Positions 48,454-58,336 of a stretch of DNA of 64,000 bases are shown piece after piece. This stretch comes from Desulfomonile sp963700305 (GTDB taxonomy: Bacteria > Desulfobacterota > Desulfomonilia > Desulfomonilales > Desulfomonilaceae). The translations under genes were made by a program, and so were the position numbers. Location: the NCBI GenBank assembly GCA_963700305.1, contig CAVOXB010000010.1, positions 1 through 64,000 on the forward strand, given 5' to 3'. The notes under the pieces are model-generated. The model worked only from the letters and a program-made list of their open reading frames with translations. It made no database searches and had not been told where the DNA came from. How positions within the stretch are numbered: position 1 is the first letter of the stretch; each line of letters opens with the position of its first letter.

Positions 48454-48889
48454 GAGGTTTTGCCATCCTGTCGACGTGCTCATAGCGCGCCTGTCTTCAA
48501 TGCTTCCCGAGCGAGTCTCGATGGACGTTGGGTCGTGAAATCTGGGCCTGGTTCAATGGCTCGTAGGCCGAAATGAACATTCCAAACGGCTCGAAATCGC
48601 CTTTGAGTTGGGCGCCATTCACGCCACCGACAATCGTCACGACAGCATAGCCTTCCGCAACACTGATATCACCGCTAGTGGCGTTCATTACTGCACCACC
48701 GACGACTGAAAGAAGCCAGAATAGGCAATAAATGGTAGAGCCTGGTAGGTATGTCCTTGCCCATCTCTCCGCACCTTCTGCAAGAGGTGCCTGAGGGTGC
48801 AAAGTTGGAGTATGAAAGCTGGTTTTCTCGTCTTTGGTCCGATCTCAAAAGATATTCACCGGAACACTCTCCTGGCCGCATCGCTTTCT
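48454..48889. other. Unassigned region between converging operons
   Basis: About 435 bases between the AOR operon and the MASE1-PAS gene. Overlapping frames on both strands reach about 100 codons (for example minus 48497-48802, with GDISVAEGYAVVTIVGGVNG), but none shows a family motif. It could contain a decayed gene; I cannot say which. Confidence 0.3.
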
Positions 48890-50956
48890 TTATCGACTGG
48901 AGTCATCATCGTAGAATTCTGGGTAAAGCTTTTTGGAACATTCGGGGCAAATACTATGGCTAAACTCAGCCTCCGAGTGCTCACGTATGTACTCCTCAAC
49001 CTGCCTCCAATAGCCTTGGTCGTCACGTATCTTCTTGCAGGAGGCACATATTGGCAAGAAACCGCTCAGCTTTTTAACTTCGGCCAACGCTTCTGTGAGT
49101 TCCGCCACTAATTTAGCCTTTTCTCTCTCAACCTGCTTCTGTTCAGTGATGTCCGTGTGATGCCACAAACGACCACTCTGGGTCCCCTTTACGAAGATTG
49201 GAATAAAGTCTACGGTGTAGGTCCTGTGGTCTCGTATGGCAATTTCTTGCCCCTTTAGGGGTTGTCGTGTCGCAACAAGCTCTTTTATGAGGGCCAGAAC
49301 CTCCGCCGGATTGGCATAAACGTCCTGGATCTTCCTGATCATCTCGGGGGCCGCGAGCCCGTTTAAGCTTGCGGGAGAATCGGCCAGATCGAACATGTCG
49401 CAAAAAGCTTGATTGGCGAACTCGACGGCTCCCTCCTCGGTCACAATCAGCACCCCTGAGTACAGGCTGGAAAGTATCGTGTAAAACCGATGGACGGTGT
49501 TTTGTAATACTTCATCCGCCCTTTTACGCTCGGTAATGTCTCTAATACTGCCCTGGAATCCGATGATAGCTTCACTCGCGTCTCGCCGCTGCACAGTCGT
49601 GACAAGGGTGTGCAGGATCGTTCCATCTTTCTTCCGGAGAGCAACCGGGTATTCGTTGGAGAACCCCAATTCCGAAATGAGGGCGACATGGCTTGCGCGA
49701 TCCCTGGGATCGGCATAGAAGTCCGAGACATTCTTTCGCAGAACCTCCTCCTTATCATCTGAACTATACCCAAGCATCTCCAATGCAGCCGTATTAACAT
49801 TGTTAAACTGCCCGTCAAGAGTCGTCATGAATACCCCGTCACGCGAGGTGACAAAAAAATTACGGTACCGCTCCTCGCTCTCCTTAAGCGCCTCCTCTGC
49901 CTGCCTCCGTTCGGACACTTCCCGTTTGAGCCGCACGTTAGCGTCTGAGAGCTCTCGGGTTCTTTCAGCGATTCGATTTTCCAGATCATCTTGAGAGTGC
50001 CGTAGTCCGTCTACCGCCAGATTTCTCTCGTTCAGCACGGCGGCCAAAATTATGGATGTGACTGAAATCACAACGAGGTAGCTCTGCAGCAGCAAGAGCG
50101 ATTCATTTACCGAGCCGCGAAAGAACGGTCCCAAACCATGAGCCGTGCCAGAAATAGCCATCACGGAGCAAATCAGGCAAGCAGCGGTCGCTCCTCTTCG
50201 CCCGGAAAGGAAGGCGGCAATTACCACCATGGGCAATGTCAGGAAGGCAAGTGGATAGTCGCTGACCCCTGTGGAGCTGACAACAGGGCCCCAGAATGCG
50301 ATGACTCCAGAAAAGATGAGAACGGCGAATACCAGTCCGGTCTTGGTCCAAATCGCTCGATCAAACCTCCTCGCACCGGGAGTGGTCCAAATTATGAGAA
50401 AGGGAGCAACGATAAGAGCCCCCATAACATCTCCAAGCCACCACGTTCCCCAGAGGTATGGGAATGATTTCCATGGGGCGACGCCCCCCAGCCAGAGGCA
50501 GCCCACTCCGACTGTTGCGCTGATGGCGGTCGCTGCCCCTCCGGCAAGGAGACAGAAGCTGATAACGCCTCTCGGTCTGGAAAACGGATCGTCGGACCCG
50601 ATCCATCGCTGGACCAGCCAGACTGCCGTCAATGCTTCCAACAGCGCAGCCGCAGCCTCACCGATAACCACTGAGGTTCCCACACCCGTCTGAACGAGCC
50701 CGAGAAAAGAGCCTAACGCCACGCCCGGCCAGAGATTGACCCCGAATCGCAGTAAAACCGCAATGGCGAATCCCGTTGCAGGCCATACTGGAGAAACATT
50801 GCCGTGAGCAATGCCCATTATGAGTCCCAGTCTCACGGCGAGATACTGCACAACCGTCACTCCGGAGACAAGACCTATCCAGGCTAAAGTGTATGATTTT
50901 CGCATGCTTCCGTTTCCTGCGGCTTCCAAAAGCTCCTGCTTTGCCCGCCGAAGCAA
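48890..50956 (-). CDS. MASE1-PAS-PAS sensor with a four-cysteine C-terminal tail and no kinase
   Basis: 688 residues. The N-terminal MASE1-type membrane domain (about residues 20-300) includes GNVSPVWPATGFAIAVLLRF and TWWLGDVMGALIVAPFLI. A coiled linker (LENRIAERTRELSDANVRLK) leads into two PAS domains: ESEERYRNFFVTSRDGVFMT, about 365-490, and FYTILSSLYSGVLIVTEEGA, about 500-615. After a final helix the protein ends in a module of about 55 residues (LSGFLPICASCKKIRDDQGY...SICPECSKKLYPEF). Its two CxxC pairs (C637/C640 and C670/C673) are set like a zinc or metal site. There is no histidine kinase, GGDEF or other output domain, so the tail may be the output. Confidence 0.85.
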   Translation of the reverse strand: MLRRAKQELLEAAGNGSMRKSYTLAWIGLVSGVTVVQYLAVRLGLIMGIAHGNVSPVWPATGFAIAVLLRFGVNLWPGVALGSFLGLVQTGVGTSVVIGEAAAALLEALTAVWLVQRWIGSDDPFSRPRGVISFCLLAGGAATAISATVGVGCLWLGGVAPWKSFPYLWGTWWLGDVMGALIVAPFLIIWTTPGARRFDRAIWTKTGLVFAVLIFSGVIAFWGPVVSSTGVSDYPLAFLTLPMVVIAAFLSGRRGATAACLICSVMAISGTAHGLGPFFRGSVNESLLLLQSYLVVISVTSIILAAVLNERNLAVDGLRHSQDDLENRIAERTRELSDANVRLKREVSERRQAEEALKESEERYRNFFVTSRDGVFMTTLDGQFNNVNTAALEMLGYSSDDKEEVLRKNVSDFYADPRDRASHVALISELGFSNEYPVALRKKDGTILHTLVTTVQRRDASEAIIGFQGSIRDITERKRADEVLQNTVHRFYTILSSLYSGVLIVTEEGAVEFANQAFCDMFDLADSPASLNGLAAPEMIRKIQDVYANPAEVLALIKELVATRQPLKGQEIAIRDHRTYTVDFIPIFVKGTQSGRLWHHTDITEQKQVEREKAKLVAELTEALAEVKKLSGFLPICASCKKIRDDQGYWRQVEEYIREHSEAEFSHSICPECSKKLYPEFYDDDSSR

Positions 50957-51225
50957 TACTGGCGGTTCGTGGGCTATGGAATGTCTATAGTGTGTGACAA
51001 AATTTCTGTCCGATTGCGCAAAGAATGATGCGTAGCGGCGGGCCTCCGTGCCCGCCGTGGGTCGGCAGCGACGCCGACCCCTACGAAGTCTTTGGGATTA
51101 GACCATCGGATAAACGTCATGAATTTTTGCAATCCCTATAATCCCAATAATCTGCGTTCGTTATTGGAGACTTCCCTACGGACTTGCGGACCGGATGAAG
51201 AGGGTTATTTACAAGAATTATCTCA
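50957..51225. repeat. Intergenic gap with a GC-rich double hairpin
   Basis: Two adjacent perfect stem-loops: GGCGGGC/GCCCGCC with a 6-nt loop (51037-51056) and GGGTCGGC/GCCGACCC with a 6-nt loop (51059-51080). The layout is that of a REP/BIME-like element. There is no T run, so it is not a classic terminator. The surrounding sequence holds no gene. Confidence 0.65.
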
Positions 51226-54200
51226 TCACTTCTCATCCAAAGCTCTGCGAACTTGCCGCAACAGTTCCTTGAATCTGAACGGCTTGGCCACGAATCCCAT
51301 TGCGCCAAGCTCAAAACATTCTTTTGTCGAGGCATCCGGCGAGTAGCCGCTGGCTATAAGGATTTTTGCCTGAGGATCTATCTTGAGGATTTTGTTCAGG
51401 CAATCCTTACCCCCCATCGTGGGCATGATGAGATCGAGAATCACCAAATCAATGTGGCCTTTCTCTCTCTCGTAAACTTCCAATGCCTCCTTACCATTGG
51501 TTGCGGTAAAGATCTTGTAGCCACTCCTCACCAGAATCCGCTGGCCCAGTTCCCGGACCAAGTCCTCGTCGTCGACCAACAAGACGGCTTCTGTTCCAAA
51601 GGCTGGCATTTGGCCTGATGATTCGGTATCAGGCTCTGGCTCCGCCGCAATTGCTGGTAGGTAGATCTCGAACGTGGTTCCCTGTCCGACTTCACTGCGA
51701 CAGACAATGTGTCCGCCATACTGGCTGACGATTCCGTGAACCATGGCCAACCCTAAACCAGTCCCGCGGCCGATTTCCTTAGTTGTGTAGAACGGCTCAA
51801 ATATTCGCTCAATGGTTGGCTTATCCATTCCGTGACCAGTGTCCGACACCTCTAATAAAGCATATTCCCCAGGGTTTGTACCGACATGAGCTTTGCAGTA
51901 TTCTTCGTCGAGTGTGGCTTTTTTCGTGACTATCGTGAGCCTGCCTCTCTCCGGCATCGCATCGCGGGCGTTGACAGCCAGATTCATCAGAATCTGCTCT
52001 ATTTGGGTTGGATCCGCATGGATCTCTGAAAGATCGGGTGCCAGATTCGTCTGAATGTCAATCATTCTGGGAATTGTCCGCCTTAGCAGCTTCCCCACCT
52101 GCGTTATCTGTCTGTTCAGATTGAGCGGGATGGATTTCGGCTCAACCTTTCTGCTGAATGTGAGCAGGCTTTTGACCAATTCAGCTCCGTTTCTAGCTGC
52201 CTGCGATATTTTCTTGAGATCCGCATACTGAGGGTCATCTTCCTTTTTCTCTTGCAGCAGAAGTTCAGAATAGCCCAGAGTAACCTGAAGCAAGTTGTTG
52301 AAGTCGTGTGCGATCCCGCCGGCGAGAGTTCCAATGGCCTCCATCTTCTGTGCCTGGGCAAGCTGGTTCCTCAACTTTTCTCGCTCCTCTTGCGCCTGCT
52401 TGCGTTCAGTGATGTCATCATACATCGCAACTACATTTCCCGAAGGGATCTTGTAAATGAAGTTGTCCCGCCATCCGTCACGATGAGCGTCTTTGTAATG
52501 GAACTCCGGCAAATGTTCGGGAACCCCGCTCTTGTAGACCCTTTGAAGAGCAGAAAACAGACCTGTCTTGACCATATTCGGAAACATTTCGAGCAGACTT
52601 CGCCCGATAACTTCTTCCTTCTTGACCAGACTGATGCGCTCAGCAGCCGCGTTAAAATCCTCGAAAACGAAGTCGGCCCCATCATTGACAGCTCCGTACA
52701 CAGCTACTCCGCTTTTCATGTGATCAAACATAGCCCTATACCGCTCTTCGCTCTTGCGAAGGGCTTCCTCAGCTCGTTTTCGGTCGGTAATGTCACGGAG
52801 GATCTCTGCAACCATGGAGACGTTGCCATGATCATCCAATACCGGGATGGCGCGAGACTCCAGCCAGGTGTCTGTCTCCTGGAGATATCTCTCGCTTCTC
52901 TCTATCCGCTTGGAGACTAACGCCCTGGCGGTCGCGCATCCTTCGCAGACATCATCTCGACCAATGAGTGTGAAGCACTTGCGGTCATTGACTTCTGAAG
53001 GAGGTTTGTCTAGGAAATCGTACCCTGCTTGATTGTAAAATATAATCGAGTGATCAGGCTTTTGCAGAGCCACAATGTCAGGAAGTCCATTGATTAGTGT
53101 CATTAGCAAATTGGCCTGTTCGTTCATGGCCTGTTCCGCCCGCTTGCGGTCAGTGATATCCCGAAGCAAGGCATGAATAATCATGCTTTCGCCTGAGCGA
53201 AGCGAACCAGAGACAGCTTCAACATATCTTACGGTGCCGTCCCGCCTCAAGAGACACCATGTTAATGGAGGGACCAAAGTTTCGGAGGCGAGCAGCACTC
53301 GCATGCGGTGTGCTACCAGGGGACGGTCATCGGGATGGACCCATTCGATGGGATATGTTCCGACAACCTGGCCGGGATCCGTCTCACCTAGTAGTTGCAT
53401 CGCCGCACCATTCACATAGATGATGCGGCCATCCTGGCTGACGACGATCGCGTCCGGCGCCATGTCCACCAATAGGCGATACCGTTCCTCACTTTTTCGC
53501 AGGGCTTCCTCTGCCTTTTTGCGGTCGGTGACATTCTCAAATACAGCGACGAAGTGGTCTCTTTCCGTGCTATACACAGAGACAGAAAACCAAATACTCA
53601 GCGTATCTAAATAGGTTTCAAACTTCTCAGGGATGCCCGTCGAAGCTACCCGGCCATAAATCTCGAATAATTCCGGATTAGACTCTCTTATACCCGGTAT
53701 TACCTGGGTCACTTTCTTTCCAATGACATTCTTCAAATCCGTCAATCTTTCAAATGCGTCGTTGACATGAAGATAGACAAAATCTTGCGGTCTACCTTCT
53801 TCAAAAAGCATTTTGCAATATGCAAAGCCCTCACGCATGTGGTCAAATAGCGAGCGATAACGTTCTTCACTTTCCCGAAGAGCCCCTTCCGCTCTTTTTC
53901 GCTCAGTGATGTCGCGAACGATGGCCCACATTGCAGATGGTTGGCCCGCCTTGTCCTTTACCAGGAATGTCCGTAATTCAACGGGAAAAATGGTGCCGTC
54001 CTTTTTCCGATATTCCTTGCAATAAACGTCCGAGTATCCCCCCACCAGGATTTGTTTTTCGACAATACCGGATTCGAATGCGTGCCATGGTTCGGGAGTA
54101 AGGTCCACATAGGTCAACTTGCGAAGTTCCTCTTCAGAGTACCCGAGCATGGCCTGATATGCTTGATTTGTTTCTTGTATTCGGCCAGTCATGTCGACAC

Positions 54201-55041
54201 TGACAAAAGCATCCATCATCGTCTCGTGCAATCGGCGGTATTTCTCTTCGCTCTCCCTCAGCGCCTCTTCCGACCGCTTGCGCTGCGTGATGTCCTCCAC
54301 TAGTCCGAGGATGCTGACAGGGTTACCCACATGGTCCTTCTGAATAACCGCGTTTAGAGAAACCCATTGGGGAGTGCCGTCCTTTTTCTTAGCTAGAATT
54401 TCAAGGTCCTTCACGGATCCTTTTTCGAGTAGCTCATTCATAAATCGTTGTCGGTCTGCCAAGTTTGAGTAAAGGTCGTCTGCTCGGATAGCCAAGAACT
54501 CCTGCACACTGTCATAACCGGCCATTTTTGCCACTGCAGGATTAGCTTGTAAGAAGGCCCCGTCAAGAGAAGTGGTGAATATGCCGACATTGGCACTCTC
54601 TGAAATCAGCCTGTATTTTTCCTCGCTCTCCCTCACCCGTCTGTCAGCTGCATGCTTGTACAGGGTCGTCTCGATAGTGATCCTCAGAATATGGTACGAG
54701 AAAGGTTTTGCCAGATAACCGTAGGGTTCGGTCTGCTTTGCCCGTTGGAGCACATCTTTTTCATCATAGGCGGTCACAAAAATGACTGGTATATCGAACC
54801 GAGTCCGGATCTGCTCCGACGCTTCGATACCGTCAATGTCCCCAGCCAGCTTGATATCCATGAGAACAAGGGCCGGTTTCGATTCTTGGGCCAACTGAAT
54901 GGCCACTTCTCCGGTCGAAGCCATCCCCGCCACTTGGTAGCCTAGATCCCGTAAAGTCATTGCGAGGTCTTCCGCAACGATCATCTCGTCTTCTGCAATC
55001 AGGATCTTAACCGCTGCCCTATTTTGCGTCTCTTCGATCAT
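51226..55041 (-). CDS. Hybrid sensor kinase: REC, six PAS domains, histidine kinase, REC
   Basis: 1271 residues, intact, soluble. It begins with a receiver domain (about 11-130; VKILIAEDEMIVAEDLAMTL, phosphoacceptor D62 in LVLMDIKLAGD). Six PAS modules follow (about 137 to 885), each opening with a SEERYR-type phrase except the fifth (NEQANLLMTLINGLPDIVAL). The kinase core has the phosphorylated histidine in IGTLAGGIAHDFNNLLQ (about 910), an N box in NLAVNARDAMPERG, G boxes in DTGHGMDKPTIERIF and GTGLGLAMVHGIV. The protein ends in a second receiver (about 1150-1270; VLLVDDEDLVRELGQRI, LVILDLIMPTMGG). A receiver at each end suggests input and output by phosphotransfer. No transmembrane segment is seen. 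Confidence 0.95.
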   Translation of the reverse strand: MIEETQNRAAVKILIAEDEMIVAEDLAMTLRDLGYQVAGMASTGEVAIQLAQESKPALVLMDIKLAGDIDGIEASEQIRTRFDIPVIFVTAYDEKDVLQRAKQTEPYGYLAKPFSYHILRITIETTLYKHAADRRVRESEEKYRLISESANVGIFTTSLDGAFLQANPAVAKMAGYDSVQEFLAIRADDLYSNLADRQRFMNELLEKGSVKDLEILAKKKDGTPQWVSLNAVIQKDHVGNPVSILGLVEDITQRKRSEEALRESEEKYRRLHETMMDAFVSVDMTGRIQETNQAYQAMLGYSEEELRKLTYVDLTPEPWHAFESGIVEKQILVGGYSDVYCKEYRKKDGTIFPVELRTFLVKDKAGQPSAMWAIVRDITERKRAEGALRESEERYRSLFDHMREGFAYCKMLFEEGRPQDFVYLHVNDAFERLTDLKNVIGKKVTQVIPGIRESNPELFEIYGRVASTGIPEKFETYLDTLSIWFSVSVYSTERDHFVAVFENVTDRKKAEEALRKSEERYRLLVDMAPDAIVVSQDGRIIYVNGAAMQLLGETDPGQVVGTYPIEWVHPDDRPLVAHRMRVLLASETLVPPLTWCLLRRDGTVRYVEAVSGSLRSGESMIIHALLRDITDRKRAEQAMNEQANLLMTLINGLPDIVALQKPDHSIIFYNQAGYDFLDKPPSEVNDRKCFTLIGRDDVCEGCATARALVSKRIERSERYLQETDTWLESRAIPVLDDHGNVSMVAEILRDITDRKRAEEALRKSEERYRAMFDHMKSGVAVYGAVNDGADFVFEDFNAAAERISLVKKEEVIGRSLLEMFPNMVKTGLFSALQRVYKSGVPEHLPEFHYKDAHRDGWRDNFIYKIPSGNVVAMYDDITERKQAQEEREKLRNQLAQAQKMEAIGTLAGGIAHDFNNLLQVTLGYSELLLQEKKEDDPQYADLKKISQAARNGAELVKSLLTFSRKVEPKSIPLNLNRQITQVGKLLRRTIPRMIDIQTNLAPDLSEIHADPTQIEQILMNLAVNARDAMPERGRLTIVTKKATLDEEYCKAHVGTNPGEYALLEVSDTGHGMDKPTIERIFEPFYTTKEIGRGTGLGLAMVHGIVSQYGGHIVCRSEVGQGTTFEIYLPAIAAEPEPDTESSGQMPAFGTEAVLLVDDEDLVRELGQRILVRSGYKIFTATNGKEALEVYEREKGHIDLVILDLIMPTMGGKDCLNKILKIDPQAKILIASGYSPDASTKECFELGAMGFVAKPFRFKELLRQVRRALDEK

Positions 55042-55442
55042 AAGAATAATCCCGCCTCACGTTCCCCAGTGCTGGCCATTGGGCTTGAACTCCGTACACA
55101 ATTAGTCAGATTGAACATAACTGGACAATGCGCCAAAGTCAAAGAAGGATTGCAAGCGGAAAATCCCACATCTCGAAAGCAAAAAATTCTTACCCCGATG
55201 TCTGAATCGTTGGGCTATCGAAAATGACAATTTCTCGCAGAGACGGAATTGAGTATTCGGCAAGAAGAGGGACATCTAGAATGGTTATCATTGATTTCCT
55301 TGAAGAATCAATACACATTGATCACGTTGAGCTCTGAGGGCGGCAATGCCCGAGAACGGGTTTCCGGCACAAATTCTACGCAGCCAAGCTGTCCAGCAAA
55401 AAATCACAGTAAGGGCCGAGTTATCGCGCGTGCAAACATCCA
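55042..55442. other. Intergenic region without a recognised gene
   Basis: About 400 bases upstream of the hybrid kinase and downstream of the patatin gene. It should hold the promoter of the kinase gene. Short frames here show no domain features. Confidence 0.3.
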
Positions 55443-56282
55443 TCACATCGAGTCAGCTTTCTTCAACACCTGCAATAATTCTTTTCGCAATTTTTCAGCA
55501 GCTGGGATAGTCTGGGCAAAGACCTCCTCGATCTTGCCAAAATCGAGCATCCTGACGTCACTGATCTGCGGCCAGACATAGATGTCCGGTTTGAGCCTCT
55601 TCAGTTTGTCTGTGAGCATGGTTGTCTGCATGATGTCGAAAGTTCCAAGCACAGACTCCAGCGCATTTGGAAACTCGATTCCGCTGGCAACTCGGACTCT
55701 GCTGACATTCACGGCAATGACGAGGTCCGCACGGCTTGTAAGTATGTCGTACGGTAGCAGGTTGACCACACCGCCATCGACGAGAATTCTCCCTTCTATT
55801 GAAACCGGCGAGAAGACCCCAGGGACGGCCATGCTCGCCTGTAAAGCAGGAAGCAGATGGCCCTTTTCAAAGACAACTTCCTCCGCCGACCAATAATCTG
55901 CGGCAACGACCAGCAAAGGAATTTCCAGATCTTCAAAACTGTAGATCTTGATTTCGTTGAGCAGGGAGTTCAAAACGCCTTGCGCATTGATCAACCCACT
56001 TCCCGAGAAGTCCGGTTTGAAAGCATAAACCCACTTGAGTAAGTCTTCCCTCTTCTCTATGACGTCCCTCCACGTGTCATTCTTGAGAATTAGTCGTCTT
56101 TCGATAACCTCTCTGATCTCTCTTGCGGACATGCCCGATGCATACAGGGCACCGACAATCGCGCCCATGCTTGCACCTGATATAACTGCAGGACGAATGT
56201 GCAGATCGTCGAGGACCTGAAGAATGGGAACATGCGCCAGCCCTCTCACTCCACCGCCACCCAACGCGATACCCACCTTCAT
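55443..56282 (-). CDS. Patatin-like phospholipase (RssA-like)
   Basis: 279 residues. A cytoplasmic or membrane-associated lipid acyl hydrolase. The oxyanion loop is VGIALGGGGVRGLAHVPILQ, the nucleophile Ser is in SGASMGAIVGALYASGMS (GxSxG), and the catalytic Asp is in ILVDGGVVNLLP (DGG). The order and spacing of the Ser-Asp dyad are typical. It stands alone, between two kinase genes on the same strand. The frame is intact. Confidence 0.9.
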   Translation of the reverse strand: MKVGIALGGGGVRGLAHVPILQVLDDLHIRPAVISGASMGAIVGALYASGMSAREIREVIERRLILKNDTWRDVIEKREDLLKWVYAFKPDFSGSGLINAQGVLNSLLNEIKIYSFEDLEIPLLVVAADYWSAEEVVFEKGHLLPALQASMAVPGVFSPVSIEGRILVDGGVVNLLPYDILTSRADLVIAVNVSRVRVASGIEFPNALESVLGTFDIMQTTMLTDKLKRLKPDIYVWPQISDVRMLDFGKIEEVFAQTIPAAEKLRKELLQVLKKADSM

Positions 56283-56503
56283 GGCTTATGCCTCCTTGCA
56301 AAGATACACTTCTCTATTCACCCCCGGCTGAATCGTGCCACGTGCGCAGTTTCCAGTGCATTGAATTGCGATGAGGCCTCGAGTAGCAAATCGCTCGACG
56401 TGGACACGTACCCGGACCAGTGGGTAACATTCCCGGCGGCTTCTCTGTCTTTGCTGTATGAACCTCCAGAAAGACTCACGATTGCAATATATTGCCTCGT
56501 GAG

Positions 56504-58183
56504 TTAATCCGGCTCCTGGAGCGGAAAGAAGAGATGGAATGTTGTTCCTTTTCCCTGTTCGCTGGTGACGGTTATGTCGCCCTTCAACTTTTTCATCATG
56601 GTGTAGCAGATGGACAGGCCCAGTCCGGTTCCCTTGCCTTCCGGCTTGGTGGAGAAGAACGGCTCGAAGACTCGACTCAAATTTTCCTCGGGTATGCCCG
56701 GACCCGTGTCCTCTACTTCTACTACCACGTCACGAGCCCTCGTGGACGTTCGCACCTCAATAGCGCCGCTGCATTTCTCCATCGCGTCGAGGCTGTTATT
56801 AATAAGATGCACGAGCACCTGTTGGACTTCGTGTGATACAATCCTGACCATGGGGAGTTCCGGCTCCAGGTTCGATCGCAGCTCGATGTTCATCAGTTGG
56901 GCTCGCTGTTGAAAAAGCCCCATGATCTCCCGAATGAGTTCGTTGAGCTGGAGAGCGTTAACAACGGCGTCTCTGCGGGTGAAGTTCATGAGCTTGACGA
57001 TGATGTCCCGGCAGCGCGTGCCATGAGTCTGAATTTCACTTAGCGAAGTCCTTATCTCATCAACGTTCGTGGCCAAGCTCTCTTCCCCTCCCTTCAACAG
57101 AGCCTCTATCCACTGGGCCTCCTGGACCATAATGCCAACCGGATTGTTGATTTCGTGAGCCATGCCTGACGCCATTTCGCCGAGGGCGGCCAGTTTCCCG
57201 GCCTGGACTACTTGCTCATTGATCAGTTGCTTTTCCTGGTCAACCCGCGCCACGTACTTCGAGAAACGGTTCGATATGAGAAGAGCAACCGCAACAATGC
57301 CGGCAATGCCTAGCAAGAGCGTCGACAAGGCAAACAGCCGCGGTTGCGAAAACGCAGCATATGCCTCTGCAGTATTTGCGGTAAATTCCAGGACCCAATC
57401 ACTATTTTTGAGATTCATTCTGATGCACAGGGCGGCCTCATCCCCTGTTTCGGCAACGATCACATCATGGGCCTTCGAGATGTCCGGGACCTTCATGTTA
57501 GTGCACTTGAATTTCGGCTGAGGACCACTGGAAAGCCCTGAGGCGACGATCGTGCCTCTACGGTCCAGCAGAACCGCCATGCCCGCTTGAGCCAATCTTG
57601 GGTCTTCCAAAAGCACCTTCAGAGCGTCAGTGGCAACAGCAGCGAGCAGAACCCCTTTCTCCGTGGACGTTTTCACGCTCACCCCCAAAACGAAATGCTG
57701 CAACCTGCCGGTCCCGTCATGCATTTCACCAACGTATGATCCCGATTCCAGCACCTTAACGATCATGTCCGGCCCAGACTGATCGTACAGCTTCATTTGT
57801 GAAGACCCAACGCTCGAAATCCGCGCTCCCTTGCTGTCGTAGAGCGTCACACCGACAAGGCTCTGACCGTAAATCTGTTGCAATGCGGTCAATCGGTCTC
57901 GCAGTGTAGTTTCGTCGCTTAACTGCTCGAGGCCCGTTGTCAGCCCTAAGAGTCTCAGAGCATCGAGCCGTTCGGTTATGAATCCCTCAATTTCTTGCTG
58001 CTGCCTGTGAACGAGGGCTGTGAGATGTTCTATAACCTTCTGTTTGTAGGATCCAATGAAAAAGTATCTACTAAAGGCCGCCATGACGACGAGAGGAACT
58101 ACGGCTACAATCACGATTGCGCAGGCTATCTTGGCGGCAAGCAACTTGTAGTACGTCCTGTATTGACTGGGGGCCACGTCCAT
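56504..58183 (-). CDS. Membrane-bound sensor histidine kinase with periplasmic sensor domain
   Basis: About 559 residues from ATG 58183 (an in-frame upstream start at 58234 is possible). The first transmembrane segment is IACAIVIVAVVPLVVMAAFS. A periplasmic region of about 245 residues of double-CACHE character follows (LVGVTLYDSKGARISSVGSS, then GVLLAAVATDALKVLLEDPR). The second membrane segment is LFALSTLLLGIAGIVAVALL. The kinase core has the phosphorylated histidine in GEMASGMAHEINNPVGIMVQ, the N box in LINNSLDAMEKCSG, and G boxes DTGPGIPEE and GKGTGLGLSICY. There is no receiver domain and no response-regulator gene beside it, so it is probably an orphan kinase. Confidence 0.92.
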   Translation of the reverse strand: MDVAPSQYRTYYKLLAAKIACAIVIVAVVPLVVMAAFSRYFFIGSYKQKVIEHLTALVHRQQQEIEGFITERLDALRLLGLTTGLEQLSDETTLRDRLTALQQIYGQSLVGVTLYDSKGARISSVGSSQMKLYDQSGPDMIVKVLESGSYVGEMHDGTGRLQHFVLGVSVKTSTEKGVLLAAVATDALKVLLEDPRLAQAGMAVLLDRRGTIVASGLSSGPQPKFKCTNMKVPDISKAHDVIVAETGDEAALCIRMNLKNSDWVLEFTANTAEAYAAFSQPRLFALSTLLLGIAGIVAVALLISNRFSKYVARVDQEKQLINEQVVQAGKLAALGEMASGMAHEINNPVGIMVQEAQWIEALLKGGEESLATNVDEIRTSLSEIQTHGTRCRDIIVKLMNFTRRDAVVNALQLNELIREIMGLFQQRAQLMNIELRSNLEPELPMVRIVSHEVQQVLVHLINNSLDAMEKCSGAIEVRTSTRARDVVVEVEDTGPGIPEENLSRVFEPFFSTKPEGKGTGLGLSICYTMMKKLKGDITVTSEQGKGTTFHLFFPLQEPD

Positions 58184-58336
58184 GAACCCATTCCTTTCGT
58201 TCGCAAGTGCGGCATCCAGGGCCTCAGCGGGCACCTAGAAATTGTAGCATCTTATGGACACCCCTCGTTCTTCTTCACCAAAGGTCGCCGACTTAGGAGT
58301 GATGCACAGGGCGTTCCAACCGTCCCTCGAATGGCA

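Noticed and set aside
48497..48963. Possible remnants of a membrane protein gene between the AOR operon and the MASE1 gene
   Set aside because: Overlapping frames on both strands have no recognisable family features; reported only as an unassigned region.
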